DNA of 64,000 bases from JBGVSA01 sp049840475 (GCA_049840475.1 JASGKX010000003.1:248001-312000); one strand, 5' to 3'; positions 41,978 through 51,755 are shown, numbered from the stretch's first letter. Notes: generated by a model from the letters alone, not told the origin. Program-made: numbers and translations.

Positions 41978-43054
41978 ATGAGTCATCAGAATTTCAGCGA
42001 GCTGCACTTGCGTGGAGTGACGCGGCGTTTTGACAACGCCGGCGCCAGCTTTGCTGCCTTGGACGGGCTGACCGTCAACATCAGGCGTGGCGAGTTCATC
42101 GCCTTCCTCGGCCCGTCCGGTTGCGGCAAGTCAACGGCTCTCAATTGCGTGGCGGGGCTGTTTCCGCTGACTGGGGGCAGTATCTACGTCGATGATGCTC
42201 GCATCGACACGCTGCCGCCCGAAAAGCGTGGCTTCGGCATGGTGTTCCAAAGCTATGCGTTATTTCCGCACATGACGGTGCGCGACAACGTTGGCTTTGG
42301 TCTCCTCATGCGACGCGTGCCTAAGCATGAGATCGCGCAGCGCGTGAAGAAAGCGCTTGAACTCGTCCAACTCGTCGGACAAGAGCACAAGCTGCCGGGG
42401 CAACTCTCCGGTGGTCAACAGCAACGCGTGGCGATTGCGCGCGCCATCGTCATTGAGCCACCGCTTATCCTGATGGACGAGCCGCTGTCCAACCTCGATG
42501 CCAAGCTGCGGATCGAGATGCGATCGGAAATCCGGCGTATCCACCAGGAACTGGGCCGCTCCACCATTTATGTGACACACGACCAGGACGAAGCGCTGTC
42601 GCTGGCCGACCGCATTGTCGTGCTCAAGGATGGCGTGACGCAGCAGATTGCACCTCCGCATGAGGTCTACACGCAACCGGCGAATCTCGAAGTGGCGCGC
42701 TTCATGGGCTACCGCAACGTGCTGGAGGCCGATGTCATTGAAACGCTCTCCGACAACCGTGTGCGCTTGCGTAAGGGCGGGCTCACGCTCATCGGAACGC
42801 CTCAACAAGCGCTGACCGGGCAGCACGCGTACGTCGCCATGCGGCCGGAGGACTTTGTGCTCGGTGGCGACGCAGCCGAAAACAGCTTCGACGCGACTGT
42901 CGAGAACGTCGAATACTGTGGTCACCACTCTCAGGTGGACGTGATGACGGCATCCGGCCAGCCCTTGCATCTGCGCACGGTGACCGGGCTGAAGGTGGGT
43001 GACGCCATTCGTCTGTCGATTCCGTCGCATCGCGTGCTGGTCTATCCGCGCTAA
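41978..43054 (+). CDS. ABC transporter ATP-binding protein (sugar/polyamine type)
   Basis: 358 residues. Walker A GPSGCGKSTALN, Q-loop FQSYALFPHM, signature LSGGQQQRVAIARAIVIEPP, Walker B LILMDEPLSNLDAKLR, and switch histidine VTHDQDEAL. The C-terminal TOBE/MalK-like domain (YVAMRPEDFVLGG, YCGHHSQVDVMTASGQPLHL) is typical of PotA/MalK/UgpC ATPases. The start is the ATG at 41978. Energises the two permeases that follow. Confidence 0.93.
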   Translation: MSHQNFSELHLRGVTRRFDNAGASFAALDGLTVNIRRGEFIAFLGPSGCGKSTALNCVAGLFPLTGGSIYVDDARIDTLPPEKRGFGMVFQSYALFPHMTVRDNVGFGLLMRRVPKHEIAQRVKKALELVQLVGQEHKLPGQLSGGQQQRVAIARAIVIEPPLILMDEPLSNLDAKLRIEMRSEIRRIHQELGRSTIYVTHDQDEALSLADRIVVLKDGVTQQIAPPHEVYTQPANLEVARFMGYRNVLEADVIETLSDNRVRLRKGGLTLIGTPQQALTGQHAYVAMRPEDFVLGGDAAENSFDATVENVEYCGHHSQVDVMTASGQPLHLRTVTGLKVGDAIRLSIPSHRVLVYPR

Positions 43055-43066
43055 AAGGGGGCTGCC

Positions 43067-43942
43067 ATGTCACGCGTTGCCTCCATGTCGGTCCAGCGGT
43101 TCGATCGCACGCTGTTGCTGCTGGCGCCCGCCGCGATCTTCATGCTCGCCGTGTTCGTCTACCCGTTCGTCTACGGGTTGGTCTTGTCGTTCGAGCCGAC
43201 CGAGGGCGGCTGGCTGGCGAACTACGTCAAGTTTTTCACGACCGACAACCTATGGCCAACCATCGGCACGACGATGAAGCTGGCCTTGCCGACGACCATC
43301 CTCAACGTTGCATTGGCGCTGCCCATCGCCTTTCTGATGCGCAAAAAATCGCGCTATCAGAAGTGGATCACCACCATCCTTGTGGTGCCCGTCGCGCTTG
43401 GCACGGTGCTTATCGCCGAAGGGATGCTCACTTACTTCGGGCCGCGCGGGTGGTTGTCGCAGGCGCTGCAACTGCTGCATCTGTATGACGGGCCGATCCG
43501 CCTGACACACAACGTTGCGGGCGTGATGATCTCGCTGGTGATTTCGGGCTTCCCGTTCGTGTTCCTGCTGATTCTGTCGTACATCACCGGCATCGATCCG
43601 GTGCTTGCCCGTGCCGCAGCGTCGTTGGGGGCTTCGCCCTGGGAGCAATTCCGACGCATCTATCTTCCCCTGCTGATGCCGGGGCTGGCGATGGCGTTCT
43701 GCCTGGCGTTCGTGCAGGCATTCTCGGTGTTCCCGTCCGCGGTCTTGCTTGGTTCTCCAGCAGGGCCGACGCGTGTCATCTCGATCGCAGCATATGAGGC
43801 CGCCTTCGAGCAATACGACTACTCGCTGGCCTCGGCCATTGCCATGATCATGGGCTTCGTGCAGTTGATCGTGGTGGCTGTCGTGCTGGCGCTACGCGGG
43901 TTCTTCTACAGTGGCCCCATGACCGGAGGGAAGGGCGCATGA
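43067..43942 (+). CDS. ABC transporter permease (PotB-like)
   Basis: 291-residue inner-membrane protein with about six membrane segments. The EAA loop (ARAAASLGASPWEQFRRIYL, then PLLMPG) contacts the ATPase. Belongs to the PotB/CysTW-type permease group. AAGGGGG lies just before the ATG at 43067. The ATGA overlap with the next gene couples the two permeases. Confidence 0.92.
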   Translation: MSRVASMSVQRFDRTLLLLAPAAIFMLAVFVYPFVYGLVLSFEPTEGGWLANYVKFFTTDNLWPTIGTTMKLALPTTILNVALALPIAFLMRKKSRYQKWITTILVVPVALGTVLIAEGMLTYFGPRGWLSQALQLLHLYDGPIRLTHNVAGVMISLVISGFPFVFLLILSYITGIDPVLARAAASLGASPWEQFRRIYLPLLMPGLAMAFCLAFVQAFSVFPSAVLLGSPAGPTRVISIAAYEAAFEQYDYSLASAIAMIMGFVQLIVVAVVLALRGFFYSGPMTGGKGA

Positions 43943-44787
43943 GCACCCACACGCAATCGCGTTTGCCATCGAAGCTGTGGAACCTGTCCATTCAGCTCTT
44001 GATGGTGTTCTTCGTCCTCAACGTGCTGCTGATCATCGCCGCCGTAGCAGTCAACTCATTCGGTCAGCGATGGTTTGGCGGTTGGTTGCCGCAGGGCTTT
44101 ACGCTGCACTGGTATGCCTCTGCCTGGAACGAATTCCAGCTCGGGCCGGTGCTCCTCGTGACCGGACAGGTGGTGCTGGCCATCGTCGTGCTGTCGATCC
44201 TTGTCGGCGTTCCGGCGGCTTATGTCCTGGCGCGACGGCAGTTCATCGGCAAGAAGGCGCTGTTGCCGCTGTTTCTGCTGCCGCTGATGGTGCCTCCGAT
44301 CACGTACGGTATCCCGCTGGCGACTGTCATGTACAAGGTCAATCTGGCGGGGACGCTTACCGGCGTGATCCTGGCCAACATGATTCCGTCACTGCCATTT
44401 GTCATTCTCGTCATGACGCCGTTCATCGAGCAGATCGATGAAAACCTCGAATCGGCTGCGCGCGTGTTCGGCGCAACAACGGGCCGCATGTTCTGGCACA
44501 TCCTCGTGCCGCTGCTCGGGCCCGGCATTCTCGCCGCGTCATTGTTGGTGCTGGTGCGCGCCATCGCCATGTTCGAGCTGACGTTCCTCACGGCGGGGCC
44601 GGACTCGCAGACGCTGGTGGTGGCGCTGTATTACGCGGTGTTCGCTGCGGGGGTACGTGCGCCGCAATCGGTCGACGCAATGGCCATGGTGTACATGGTG
44701 CTGACTTTGATCTTCCTGCTGCTGGCGTTGCAGTTCGTCAATCCGACGCAACTGGTCAGTCGCGTCAAAGAGCACCCGCAGGACTGA
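43939..44787 (+). CDS. ABC transporter permease (PotC-like)
   Basis: 282-residue partner permease with about six membrane segments and the EAA loop ENLESAARVFGATTGRMFWH followed by ILVPLLGPGI. It starts within the stop of the preceding permease (ATGA at 43939) and completes the importer of binding protein, ATPase and two permeases. Confidence 0.92.
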   Translation: MSTHTQSRLPSKLWNLSIQLLMVFFVLNVLLIIAAVAVNSFGQRWFGGWLPQGFTLHWYASAWNEFQLGPVLLVTGQVVLAIVVLSILVGVPAAYVLARRQFIGKKALLPLFLLPLMVPPITYGIPLATVMYKVNLAGTLTGVILANMIPSLPFVILVMTPFIEQIDENLESAARVFGATTGRMFWHILVPLLGPGILAASLLVLVRAIAMFELTFLTAGPDSQTLVVALYYAVFAAGVRAPQSVDAMAMVYMVLTLIFLLLALQFVNPTQLVSRVKEHPQD

Positions 44788-44798
44788 CGACGCGATAA

Positions 44799-45986
44799 AT
44801 GGAGAAGAGCGGAGTGGAGTTTCGCAGTCGGGCATTTCTGCTGGAACACATACGCAGCATCCTCGCCTTCTACGACGCGCGTTGCGTGGACGTAGAAGGC
44901 GGTTTCTTCCAATGCTACGAGGACGATGGCACCATCTTCGACCGGTTGACGCGGACCTTGGTGGCTTCATGCCGGTTCGTCTTCAACTATGCCATGGCGT
45001 ACCGCACCTTCGGGCTGACGGACTACCTCGACCGCGTGCGCCACGGGTTGGCATACCTGCGCGACCGCCATCGCGATCCGGCCACAGGCGGCTATACATG
45101 GCGTATCGAACAGGGTGAATCGGTCGATCGCACCAATCATTGCTACGGGCTTGCCTTCGTCATGCTGGCCTATTCTGCGGCGGTGCGCGCGGGCGTGAGC
45201 GAAGCGCGCCCGTGGATCGACGAGACATGGGCGTTGATGGAGCGCCACTTCTGGCTGCCGGAGGACAACTGTTACGCCAACGAGGCGACCGCCGATTGGC
45301 AGGTACAGACGTACCGTGGACAGAACGACAACATGCACGCGTGCGAGGCGCTCATCGCCGCATACGAGGCTACCGGCGAACATCGTTATCTTGCCCGCGC
45401 GCAACTGCTCGCTCATCGCTTTACGGTGGAGCTTGCCGCGCCGACAGGCGGGCAGGTGTGGGAGCACTTCACCACCGACTGGCGGCCCGATCTGGACTAC
45501 AACCGTCACGACCGCAGCAACCACATCCGCCCATGGGGCGTGCAGACCGGCCATCAAACGGAATGGGCCAAGCTGCTGCTGATATTGAATCGTCATTCAT
45601 CGGCCGAATGGTATGTAGAGCGCGCCCGCGCGCTCTTCGACACCGCTGTCGCACGTGGATGGGACGACCAACATGGCGGGCTCATCTACGGCTATGACCT
45701 GCAAGGCGTGCCGTGCGATTGCGACAAATACTTCTGGGTGCAAGCAGAGAGCATCGCCGCCGCCGCACTCCTTGCCGACGCCACCGGTGACGACCATTAC
45801 TGGCAGTGGTATGTGCGCATCTGGCAATACGCCTGGACATATTTTGTCGATCACACCTATGGCGCGTGGTACCGCGTGCTGTCTCCCGACAACTGTCGCT
45901 ATAGCAATCGCAAGTCCTATAGCAACAAGGCGGACTACCACACCATGGGAGCGTGCTACGAAGCACTGAATGTGATCCCTTCCTGA
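44799..45986 (+). CDS. AGE-family epimerase/isomerase
   Basis: 395 residues of the N-acylglucosamine 2-epimerase superfamily, (alpha/alpha)6-barrel enzymes that isomerise or epimerise sugars. Blocks: VASCRFVFNYAMAYRTFG, TYRGQNDNMHACEALIAAYE, RHDRSNHIRPWGVQTGHQTE and CDCDKYFWVQAESIAAAALL, with histidines placed as in the aldose-ketose isomerase (YihS/mannose isomerase) branch. It starts 12 bases after the permease gene and is part of the same operon. It probably converts the imported sugar to a form for catabolism; the exact substrate is unknown. Confidence 0.85.
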   Translation: MEKSGVEFRSRAFLLEHIRSILAFYDARCVDVEGGFFQCYEDDGTIFDRLTRTLVASCRFVFNYAMAYRTFGLTDYLDRVRHGLAYLRDRHRDPATGGYTWRIEQGESVDRTNHCYGLAFVMLAYSAAVRAGVSEARPWIDETWALMERHFWLPEDNCYANEATADWQVQTYRGQNDNMHACEALIAAYEATGEHRYLARAQLLAHRFTVELAAPTGGQVWEHFTTDWRPDLDYNRHDRSNHIRPWGVQTGHQTEWAKLLLILNRHSSAEWYVERARALFDTAVARGWDDQHGGLIYGYDLQGVPCDCDKYFWVQAESIAAAALLADATGDDHYWQWYVRIWQYAWTYFVDHTYGAWYRVLSPDNCRYSNRKSYSNKADYHTMGACYEALNVIPS

Positions 45987-46054
45987 ACACAACTCCACAG
46001 AGAGGCTGTGCGTCGATGTTGGCGCGCAGGTCACATAACGATATGGAGATGTTC

Positions 46055-47035
46055 ATGAAATCAATCAAGCATTTTTCCCTTGCACTGTCCGCACTGGCTC
46101 TCGTGGTTGTTGCTCCGGCCAGCTTTGCGCAGACGTATACGCTGAACGTCAGCACTTCACAGGTGGCCGACGATCCGATGTACAAGGGACTGCTCGAGTT
46201 CAAGAAGAATGTCGAGGCTCGCTCCAAAGGACGAGTTCAGGTCAAGACCTTCCCTGCGTCGCAATTGGGTTCGGACGAAGACATCATCGAGCAGATCAAG
46301 GCGGGGGCGGGGGTGGCGTTGGTGACTGATGGCGCGCGCATGGAACCCTACACGAAGGAGTTCGGCATTCTGACCGCACCCTACGTCGTCAAGAGCTTCC
46401 CCGAGATGCGCAAGGTCGTGGCGTCACCGATCTTTGAAGAATGGGTCCAGAAGCTGCACGACAAGGGGGGATTCCAGGTCTTCTCGTTCAATTGGTACCA
46501 GGGAGAACGTCATCTGGTGACCAACAAGGCTGTGAGCAAACCGGCTGACCTCGCTGGCGTGCGCATGCGCACGCCGGGTGCGCCGCTGTGGCTTGAAACC
46601 GTTCGTGCGCTGGGCGCCACGCCGACGCCGATGCCCTGGGCCGAGTCGTATTCGGCGTTGCAGTTGAAGGCGATCGATGCGGTGGAAGCACAAGTGCCGG
46701 CAATCTATGGCTCGCGTCTGTACGAGGTTACCAAGTACATCACCAAAACACGGCACATCCAGCTCGTGACCGGCCTGGTCGGCTCGGCAAAATGGTTCGA
46801 CAAGCTGCCCAAGGATCTGCAGGTCATCGTGCGCGAAGAATCCCTCAAGGCCGGCGACTACGCGTCGAAGCTGACCACCGATTTGTTGGTCACTTACGAG
46901 AAGGATCTCAAGGCCAAGGGCATGCAGGTTGTCGAGGTCGACATCGCTCCTTTCGTTGCCTCCACGCGTAGCGTCTACGACAAGTTCGGTTACGTCGATC
47001 TGCGTAAGCAGGTCGACGCCATCGTCGCCAAGTAA
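46055..47035 (+). CDS. TRAP transporter substrate-binding protein (DctP type)
   Basis: 326 residues with a signal peptide ending near PASFAQ. DctP-family pattern: VSTSQVADDPMYKGLLEFKK, VKTFPASQLGSDEDIIEQIK, the RMRTPGAPLWLETVRALGAT block with the conserved substrate-contacting arginine, and PMPWAESYSALQLKAIDAVE. It binds a carboxylate-containing solute, here probably a uronate or related sugar acid. The ATG at 46055 is chosen because TGGAGA lies upstream. It heads the three-gene TRAP unit. Confidence 0.92.
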   Translation: MKSIKHFSLALSALALVVVAPASFAQTYTLNVSTSQVADDPMYKGLLEFKKNVEARSKGRVQVKTFPASQLGSDEDIIEQIKAGAGVALVTDGARMEPYTKEFGILTAPYVVKSFPEMRKVVASPIFEEWVQKLHDKGGFQVFSFNWYQGERHLVTNKAVSKPADLAGVRMRTPGAPLWLETVRALGATPTPMPWAESYSALQLKAIDAVEAQVPAIYGSRLYEVTKYITKTRHIQLVTGLVGSAKWFDKLPKDLQVIVREESLKAGDYASKLTTDLLVTYEKDLKAKGMQVVEVDIAPFVASTRSVYDKFGYVDLRKQVDAIVAK

Positions 47036-47109
47036 TCCATCAATCCCGGTTTGTTCGCGGCGCGCCCCTGGCGGGGTGCGCCTCGTGTCATTGAATGGAC
47101 GAAAGGCAT

Positions 47110-47601
47110 ATGAAGCAGATCTTGTACAAATTCGAAGAGTGGCTGGCGATGGCCTTCTTCGCCACCACGACCGCGATGGTCTTCATCGGAGCGCTCACAC
47201 GCACGCTTGGCACCCCGTTGGTCTGGTCCGTCGACATTGCGCAGCTGACTTTTGCGTGGGCCTGTGTGTTGGGAGCGGATATCGCGCTCAAACACAACAG
47301 CCATGTGGTCATCGATATCGCCGTCAAGAAGATGCCGGTTGTGGCGCGGCGTGTGCTCGGGCTTTGCTGGCAGATTGCAATCCTGGCGTTCCTGGGGCTG
47401 CTGATCTGGTACGGCGTTGATCTCACCCTGTTGAATACGCAGCGCTCGCTTGGCGACGCAGGTATCAGCTACGCGTGGGTCACGGTGGCCATTCCGGTCG
47501 GCGCGGCGTTGATGGCGATCACTACGCTCGACCGAATCTTCAACGCGCTGGCAGGGCGGCAATCCCTTGCCATCGAAGGTCGTGACGGAGATGCAATATG
47601 A
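47110..47601 (+). CDS. TRAP transporter small permease (DctQ type)
   Basis: 163-residue four-helix membrane protein that pairs with DctM. Typical DctQ features: VFIGALTRTLGTPLVWSVDI, FAWACVLGADIALKHNSHVV (the conserved GAxxAxxxxxHV block), and a C-terminal helix pair. GAAAGG lies before the ATG at 47110; an ATG 15 bases upstream is a less likely start. Its 3' end overlaps the large permease gene by four bases. Confidence 0.9.
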   Translation: MKQILYKFEEWLAMAFFATTTAMVFIGALTRTLGTPLVWSVDIAQLTFAWACVLGADIALKHNSHVVIDIAVKKMPVVARRVLGLCWQIAILAFLGLLIWYGVDLTLLNTQRSLGDAGISYAWVTVAIPVGAALMAITTLDRIFNALAGRQSLAIEGRDGDAI

Positions 47602-48878
47602 CCGGCACTCTTACCATCGTATTTCTTGTGTTGATGTTCCTTGGCATGCCTGTGGCCTTCGCCATCGGCATTGCCTTCATGTTCTTCTACCTGTTCGGGC
47701 CGATGCCGACCTCGATCGCCGTGCAGAAGATCGTGACCTCCACACAGTCCTTTCCGTTGCTGGCCGTGCCGCTGTTCGTATTTGCCGGACACCTGATGAA
47801 CCAATCGGGTATCACCGAACGGCTTATCCGGCTGTCAACGGTGTTGACCGGCTGGATTCGCGGCGGGCTGGCCCATGTGGCGATCATGCTTGCGGCGTTG
47901 ATGGGCGGCGTGTCGGGCTCGGCGGTGGCCGATGCCGCGATGGAAGCACGCATTCTTGGGCCGTCGATGCTCAAGCGCGGTTATGCACGTGGTTTTGTGT
48001 GCGGGTCGATTGTCGTAGGCTCACTGATCACCGCGACGATTCCGCCGAGCATTGGGCTCATCCTGTACGGCTTTTTGGGGAACGTATCGATCGGCCGGCT
48101 GTTTGTTGGCGGCATCGTGCCGGGTGTGCTGATGACCATCTTCCTGATGGGCACCGCCTACATCATTGCTCGCCGCAGGGGGTATGAAGCCGAACTCGAC
48201 CGGATTCCGCCATTGCGCGAAATCCTCTTCAAGATGTGGGACTGCAAATGGGCGCTGCTTTTCCCGATCTTCCTGATTGTCGGGATTCGCTATGGCATCT
48301 TCACGCCGTCGGAAGCAGGCGCGTTTGCGGTGGTGTATGCCATCTTCATTGGCATGGCGGTGTATCGCGAACTGACGTTGGCGAAACTGCTCGATTGTCT
48401 GCGCCACAGCGTGCGTGACGTTGGCATGATCATGCTGATCATCATGCTGTCGTCGATGATCGGCTATGTCATTACATTGGAATCCGTGCCGCAGAACGCG
48501 ACTGAATTCCTCGTCGGGCTGACCAGCAATAAGTACGCGCTGATGCTGCTGATCATTGCATTCATCATCGCGCTCGGCTGCTTGCTCGAAAGCACGGTCA
48601 TCGTGCTGCTGCTCACGCCGATCCTGGTGCCGATCGTCAGTGCCGTGGGCGTTGACCTCGTTCACTTTGGACTGGTCATGATGACCTGCGTGACGCTTGG
48701 CTCGATGACGCCACCCGTGGGCGTAGCGATGTTCACCGTCTGCGGCATCCTCAAATGCCCCATGGATGAGTACACGCGAGAAGCCTTGCCGTTCCTCGGT
48801 GCGGTCCTCGGGCTGGTGGTGATCATGATCTTCTGGCCGGGACTCGTGCTCTTCCTGCCGAATCTTGTCTTCGGCTGA
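47598..48878 (+). CDS. TRAP transporter large permease (DctM type)
   Basis: 426 residues with about twelve membrane segments; uses an ion gradient to import the DctP-bound substrate. DctM signatures include FLGMPVAFAIGIAFMFFYLF, GGVSGSAVADAAMEARILGP, TIPPSIGLILYGFLGNVSIG and VTLGSMTPPVGVAMFTVCGI. The ATGA overlap with dctQ shows translational coupling. A hairpin follows 25 bases after the stop. Confidence 0.94.
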   Translation: MTGTLTIVFLVLMFLGMPVAFAIGIAFMFFYLFGPMPTSIAVQKIVTSTQSFPLLAVPLFVFAGHLMNQSGITERLIRLSTVLTGWIRGGLAHVAIMLAALMGGVSGSAVADAAMEARILGPSMLKRGYARGFVCGSIVVGSLITATIPPSIGLILYGFLGNVSIGRLFVGGIVPGVLMTIFLMGTAYIIARRRGYEAELDRIPPLREILFKMWDCKWALLFPIFLIVGIRYGIFTPSEAGAFAVVYAIFIGMAVYRELTLAKLLDCLRHSVRDVGMIMLIIMLSSMIGYVITLESVPQNATEFLVGLTSNKYALMLLIIAFIIALGCLLESTVIVLLLTPILVPIVSAVGVDLVHFGLVMMTCVTLGSMTPPVGVAMFTVCGILKCPMDEYTREALPFLGAVLGLVVIMIFWPGLVLFLPNLVFG

Positions 48879-48902
48879 GCCGTTCGCTCGCAAGCTGCTG
48901 GA

Positions 48903-48930
48903 GGGCCCACCGATGCAAATCGGTGGGCCC
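48903..48930. terminator. Hairpin between dctM-type gene and flagellin 1
   Basis: GGGCCCACCGAT-GCAA-ATCGGTGGGCCC, perfect 12-bp stem with a GNRA tetraloop between convergent genes. Only a weak T-run flanks it, but its position suggests it ends both transcripts. Confidence 0.75.
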
Positions 48931-49024
48931 CTTCGCTTGGCGGCCGGACCAGAGCCCATCAAACGCCCGTTGCCTTTCGGCTGTTCCAACCCTGCGCATG
49001 GCCTGTGCCACGCGCAGTACTTAC

Positions 49025-50179
49025 TTAGCTTTGCAGCAGCTTCAGCACTTGCTGCGGCAGCGCGTTGGCTTGCGCCAGCATTGCGGTGCCCGCTTGCTGC
49101 AGGATTTGCGCGCGCGACAGATTGGCGGTTTCCGAAGCAAAGTCCGCATCGGTGATACGGCCTCGTGCGGCGGAGAGGTTTTCCGTCGTCGTCTGCAGGT
49201 TAGCCACCGTCGAGGTGAAGCGGTTCTGGATCGCGCCCAGATTCGCACGTGCTTCGCTGATGTCCTTGAGGGCGTTGTCGATCTGCGAGATCGTCATCTG
49301 CGCGTTGGTGAATGAAGACACCGTCAGCGATGCGATACCCGTCGTCGTCGTCGACGTACCGGTCGTGGCACTGTTTGCCCAGCCGGTGATGGTGGCGTTA
49401 TTTGCGGCGCCCCCGACATCGATGGCCGCGCTGGAGGACAGCGTGATCTGGCCGGTCGTCTTGTCATACGACGCACCGACGCCCGTCGTCGACGAAACGC
49501 GGTTGATCGCTTCGGTGATCTGCGCAGCGCGCTCTTGCGCGTTGGCTGCAGGGTCAACCTTGCCCACGTCAACGCCGTTGATGGTCAGGTCGCCGGCGGC
49601 AATGCCCGTGGCATAGCCGGTCAGCGAAGTGGCATCGATGGTCGAGGTGAAGCGGGTGAGCGTGCCGCCCAGTGCCGCAGTCTGTGCGTTCATGATCGTG
49701 CTGATGCCGATCGTCTCGCCCGCGTTGGCGCCGATCTGGAACTGCACGCCCGTGAAGGAGCCATCCAGCAGCTTGTTGCCGTTAAAGCTGGTCTGTTCCG
49801 CAACGCGCTGGATTTCGGCCTGCAATTGCTTCACTTCGGCATCGAGCGCATCGCGATCGCTTTGCGTGTTGGTGCCATTGGAGGCTTGAACGGCCAGTTC
49901 GCGGATACGTTGCAGGTCGTTGCTGATTTCGCCCAGTGCGCCTTCGGCCGTCTGCGCCAGCGACACACCGTCGTTGGCATTGCGGATCGCCTGCGTCAGG
50001 CCGCGCACTTGGGTGGTCATGCGCTCGGAGATCGCCAGGCCTGCAGCGTCGTCCTTCGCGCTATTGATACGCAGGCCTGAAGACAGGCGCTGCAGCGACG
50101 TCGAGAGTGAGCTCTGCGACGTAGTCAGATTGCGTTGGGCATTCAATGATGCCACGTTGGTGTTGATGGTCATGGCCAT
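49025..50179 (-). CDS. fliC: Flagellin (copy 1)
   Basis: Filament structural protein, 384 residues. N-terminal D0/D1 region MAMTINTNVASLNAQRNLTT, LQRLSSGLRINSAKDDAAGL, and C-terminal ISEARANLGAIQNRFTSTVA with QQAGTAMLAQANALPQQVLK are the conserved flagellin ends. The central part is short and Thr/Ala-rich. The start at 50179 follows GGAGGAAA; a TTG six bases upstream is less likely. It is a close paralogue of the next flagellin and lies in the same direction 344 bases away. A weak sigma-28-like -10 (GCCGACGT) lies upstream. Confidence 0.93.
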   Translation of the reverse strand: MAMTINTNVASLNAQRNLTTSQSSLSTSLQRLSSGLRINSAKDDAAGLAISERMTTQVRGLTQAIRNANDGVSLAQTAEGALGEISNDLQRIRELAVQASNGTNTQSDRDALDAEVKQLQAEIQRVAEQTSFNGNKLLDGSFTGVQFQIGANAGETIGISTIMNAQTAALGGTLTRFTSTIDATSLTGYATGIAAGDLTINGVDVGKVDPAANAQERAAQITEAINRVSSTTGVGASYDKTTGQITLSSSAAIDVGGAANNATITGWANSATTGTSTTTTGIASLTVSSFTNAQMTISQIDNALKDISEARANLGAIQNRFTSTVANLQTTTENLSAARGRITDADFASETANLSRAQILQQAGTAMLAQANALPQQVLKLLQS

Positions 50180-50523
50180 GGCCAATTTCCTCCATGAATT
50201 GCACTCGAACGGTCCGGCCGAACGGCTGGAGTCACCTCCAGCCCCACGTCGGCGCGTGCCGAGGTGTTCAGCTCACGAGGCCTATTGCAAAGGGCGGGCC
50301 AGTTTTGCGAGATGCGTGAAAAGGCCTGTAAACACAGCGTTTTTTCGCGCTTTACGGACGTTCTGAAGGGGCGTGGAGGGGCTGGGCGGCAATTGCTGCC
50401 GGGGCGGGGAGGGTGGGCTGCCGGGTTGCCGGCAAGGCTTGCCAGGGTTGCCAGAGAGCGGGCAACAAAAAACCCGCACAAGGCGGGTTTTTTGTTTGAA
50501 GCGAGTAAAACCTGACCAGCTGC
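50180..50523 (-). other. Spacer between the two flagellin genes
   Basis: 344 bases without a gene. The right end holds the terminator of flagellin 2 (50467-50493). A G-rich, GGG- and GCC-repeat-like stretch occupies about 50385-50465. The left end holds the leader and GGAGGAAA ribosome site of flagellin 1, plus a possible sigma-28 -10 element near 50270. Confidence 0.6.
50467..50493 (-). terminator. Intrinsic terminator after flagellin 2
   Basis: AAAAAACCCGC (50467-50477), loop ACAAG, GCGGGTTTTTT (50483-50493): a perfect 11-bp stem with a T-run on the minus strand, 31 bases past the flagellin 2 stop. Confidence 0.93.
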
Positions 50524-51675
50524 TTAGCTCAGCAGCTTCAGCACTTGCTGCGGCAGCGCGTTGGCTTGAGCCAGCATCGCCGTACCGGCCTGTTGCAGAA
50601 TCTGAGCGCGCGACAGGTTAGCGGTTTCCGAGGCGAAGTCGGCGTCAGTCACGCGACCACGTGCGGACGACAGGTTCTCGGTCATCGATTGCAGGTTCGC
50701 CACCGTCGAGGTGAAGCGGTTCTGAACAGCACCCAGATCAGCGCGGGCGGTGTTGATGTCCTTCAGCGCGTTGTCGATCTGCGTGATCGTTTGTTGCGCG
50801 TTGGTGAAGGAGGACACCGTCAGCGAGTTGATACCGGTGGTCGTCGTTGCCGTACCGGTGGTGGCGTTGTTGGCCCAACCGGCGATGGTTGCATCGTTCG
50901 CTGCACCTGCTACGGCGATGGCAGCGTTGGACGTCAGCGTGACTTGACCGGTGGTCTTGTCGTAGGACGCGCCCACGTTGGTTTGCGACGACACGCGGTT
51001 GATGGCTTCAGTCAGTTGCGCTGCGCGCTCTTGAGCGGTCGAAGCTGCATCGATCTTGCCCACGTCGACACCGTTGATGGTCAGGTCGCCAGCGGCCATG
51101 GCCGTGTCGTACTTGGTCAGGTCGGTCGCGTCGATGGTCGAGGTCGTGCGGGTCAGCGAACCACCCAGAGAAGCCGTCTGCGCGTTCATGATCTTGCTCA
51201 CGCCGATGGTTTCGCCTGCGTTGGCGCCGATCTGGAACTGCACGCCGTTGAACGAACCGTCCAGCAGCTTTTGACCGTTGAAGCTGGTTTGCTCGGCCAC
51301 GCGCTGGATTTCCGACTGCAGTTGCGTCACTTCTGCTTGCAGCGCGTCGCGGTCGGTCTGGGTGTTGGTGCCGTTGGAGGCTTGCACAGCCAGTTCGCGG
51401 ATACGTTGCAGGTTGTTGCTGATTTCACCCAGCGCGCCTTCAGCCGTCTGCGCCAGCGAGATGCCGTCGTTGGCGTTGCGTTGCGCTTGCGTCAGACCCT
51501 TGATCTGAGCGGTCATGCGATCCGAAATCGCCAGGCCGGCAGCGTCGTCCTTGGCGCTGTTGATGCGCAGGCCGGAGGACAAGCGTTGCAGCGACGTCGA
51601 CAGCGAGTTCTGCGTGCTGGTGATGTTGCGTTGCGCGTTCAGGGACTGAACGTTGGTGTTAATGGTCATTGCCAT
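50524..51675 (-). CDS. fliC: Flagellin (copy 2)
   Basis: 383-residue flagellin, very similar to copy 1 at both ends (MAMTINTNVQSLNAQRNITS; TANLSRAQILQQAGTAMLAQ) and with the same gene architecture. The central region differs more (LTRTTSTIDATDLTKYDTAM). The ATG at 51675 has AAGGAG upstream. A near-consensus sigma-28 promoter (51756-51782) and a strong terminator define a single-gene transcript, so this is probably the major filament subunit. Confidence 0.94.
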   Translation of the reverse strand: MAMTINTNVQSLNAQRNITSTQNSLSTSLQRLSSGLRINSAKDDAAGLAISDRMTAQIKGLTQAQRNANDGISLAQTAEGALGEISNNLQRIRELAVQASNGTNTQTDRDALQAEVTQLQSEIQRVAEQTSFNGQKLLDGSFNGVQFQIGANAGETIGVSKIMNAQTASLGGSLTRTTSTIDATDLTKYDTAMAAGDLTINGVDVGKIDAASTAQERAAQLTEAINRVSSQTNVGASYDKTTGQVTLTSNAAIAVAGAANDATIAGWANNATTGTATTTTGINSLTVSSFTNAQQTITQIDNALKDINTARADLGAVQNRFTSTVANLQSMTENLSSARGRVTDADFASETANLSRAQILQQAGTAMLAQANALPQQVLKLLS

Positions 51676-51755
51676 TTTCTAACTCCTTATCTTTGCGTTT
51701 CTCACTCCAGGCCCAAGGGCCCTTCGTTCGTTCGAGTTCGTGACTCTTGCCACTT

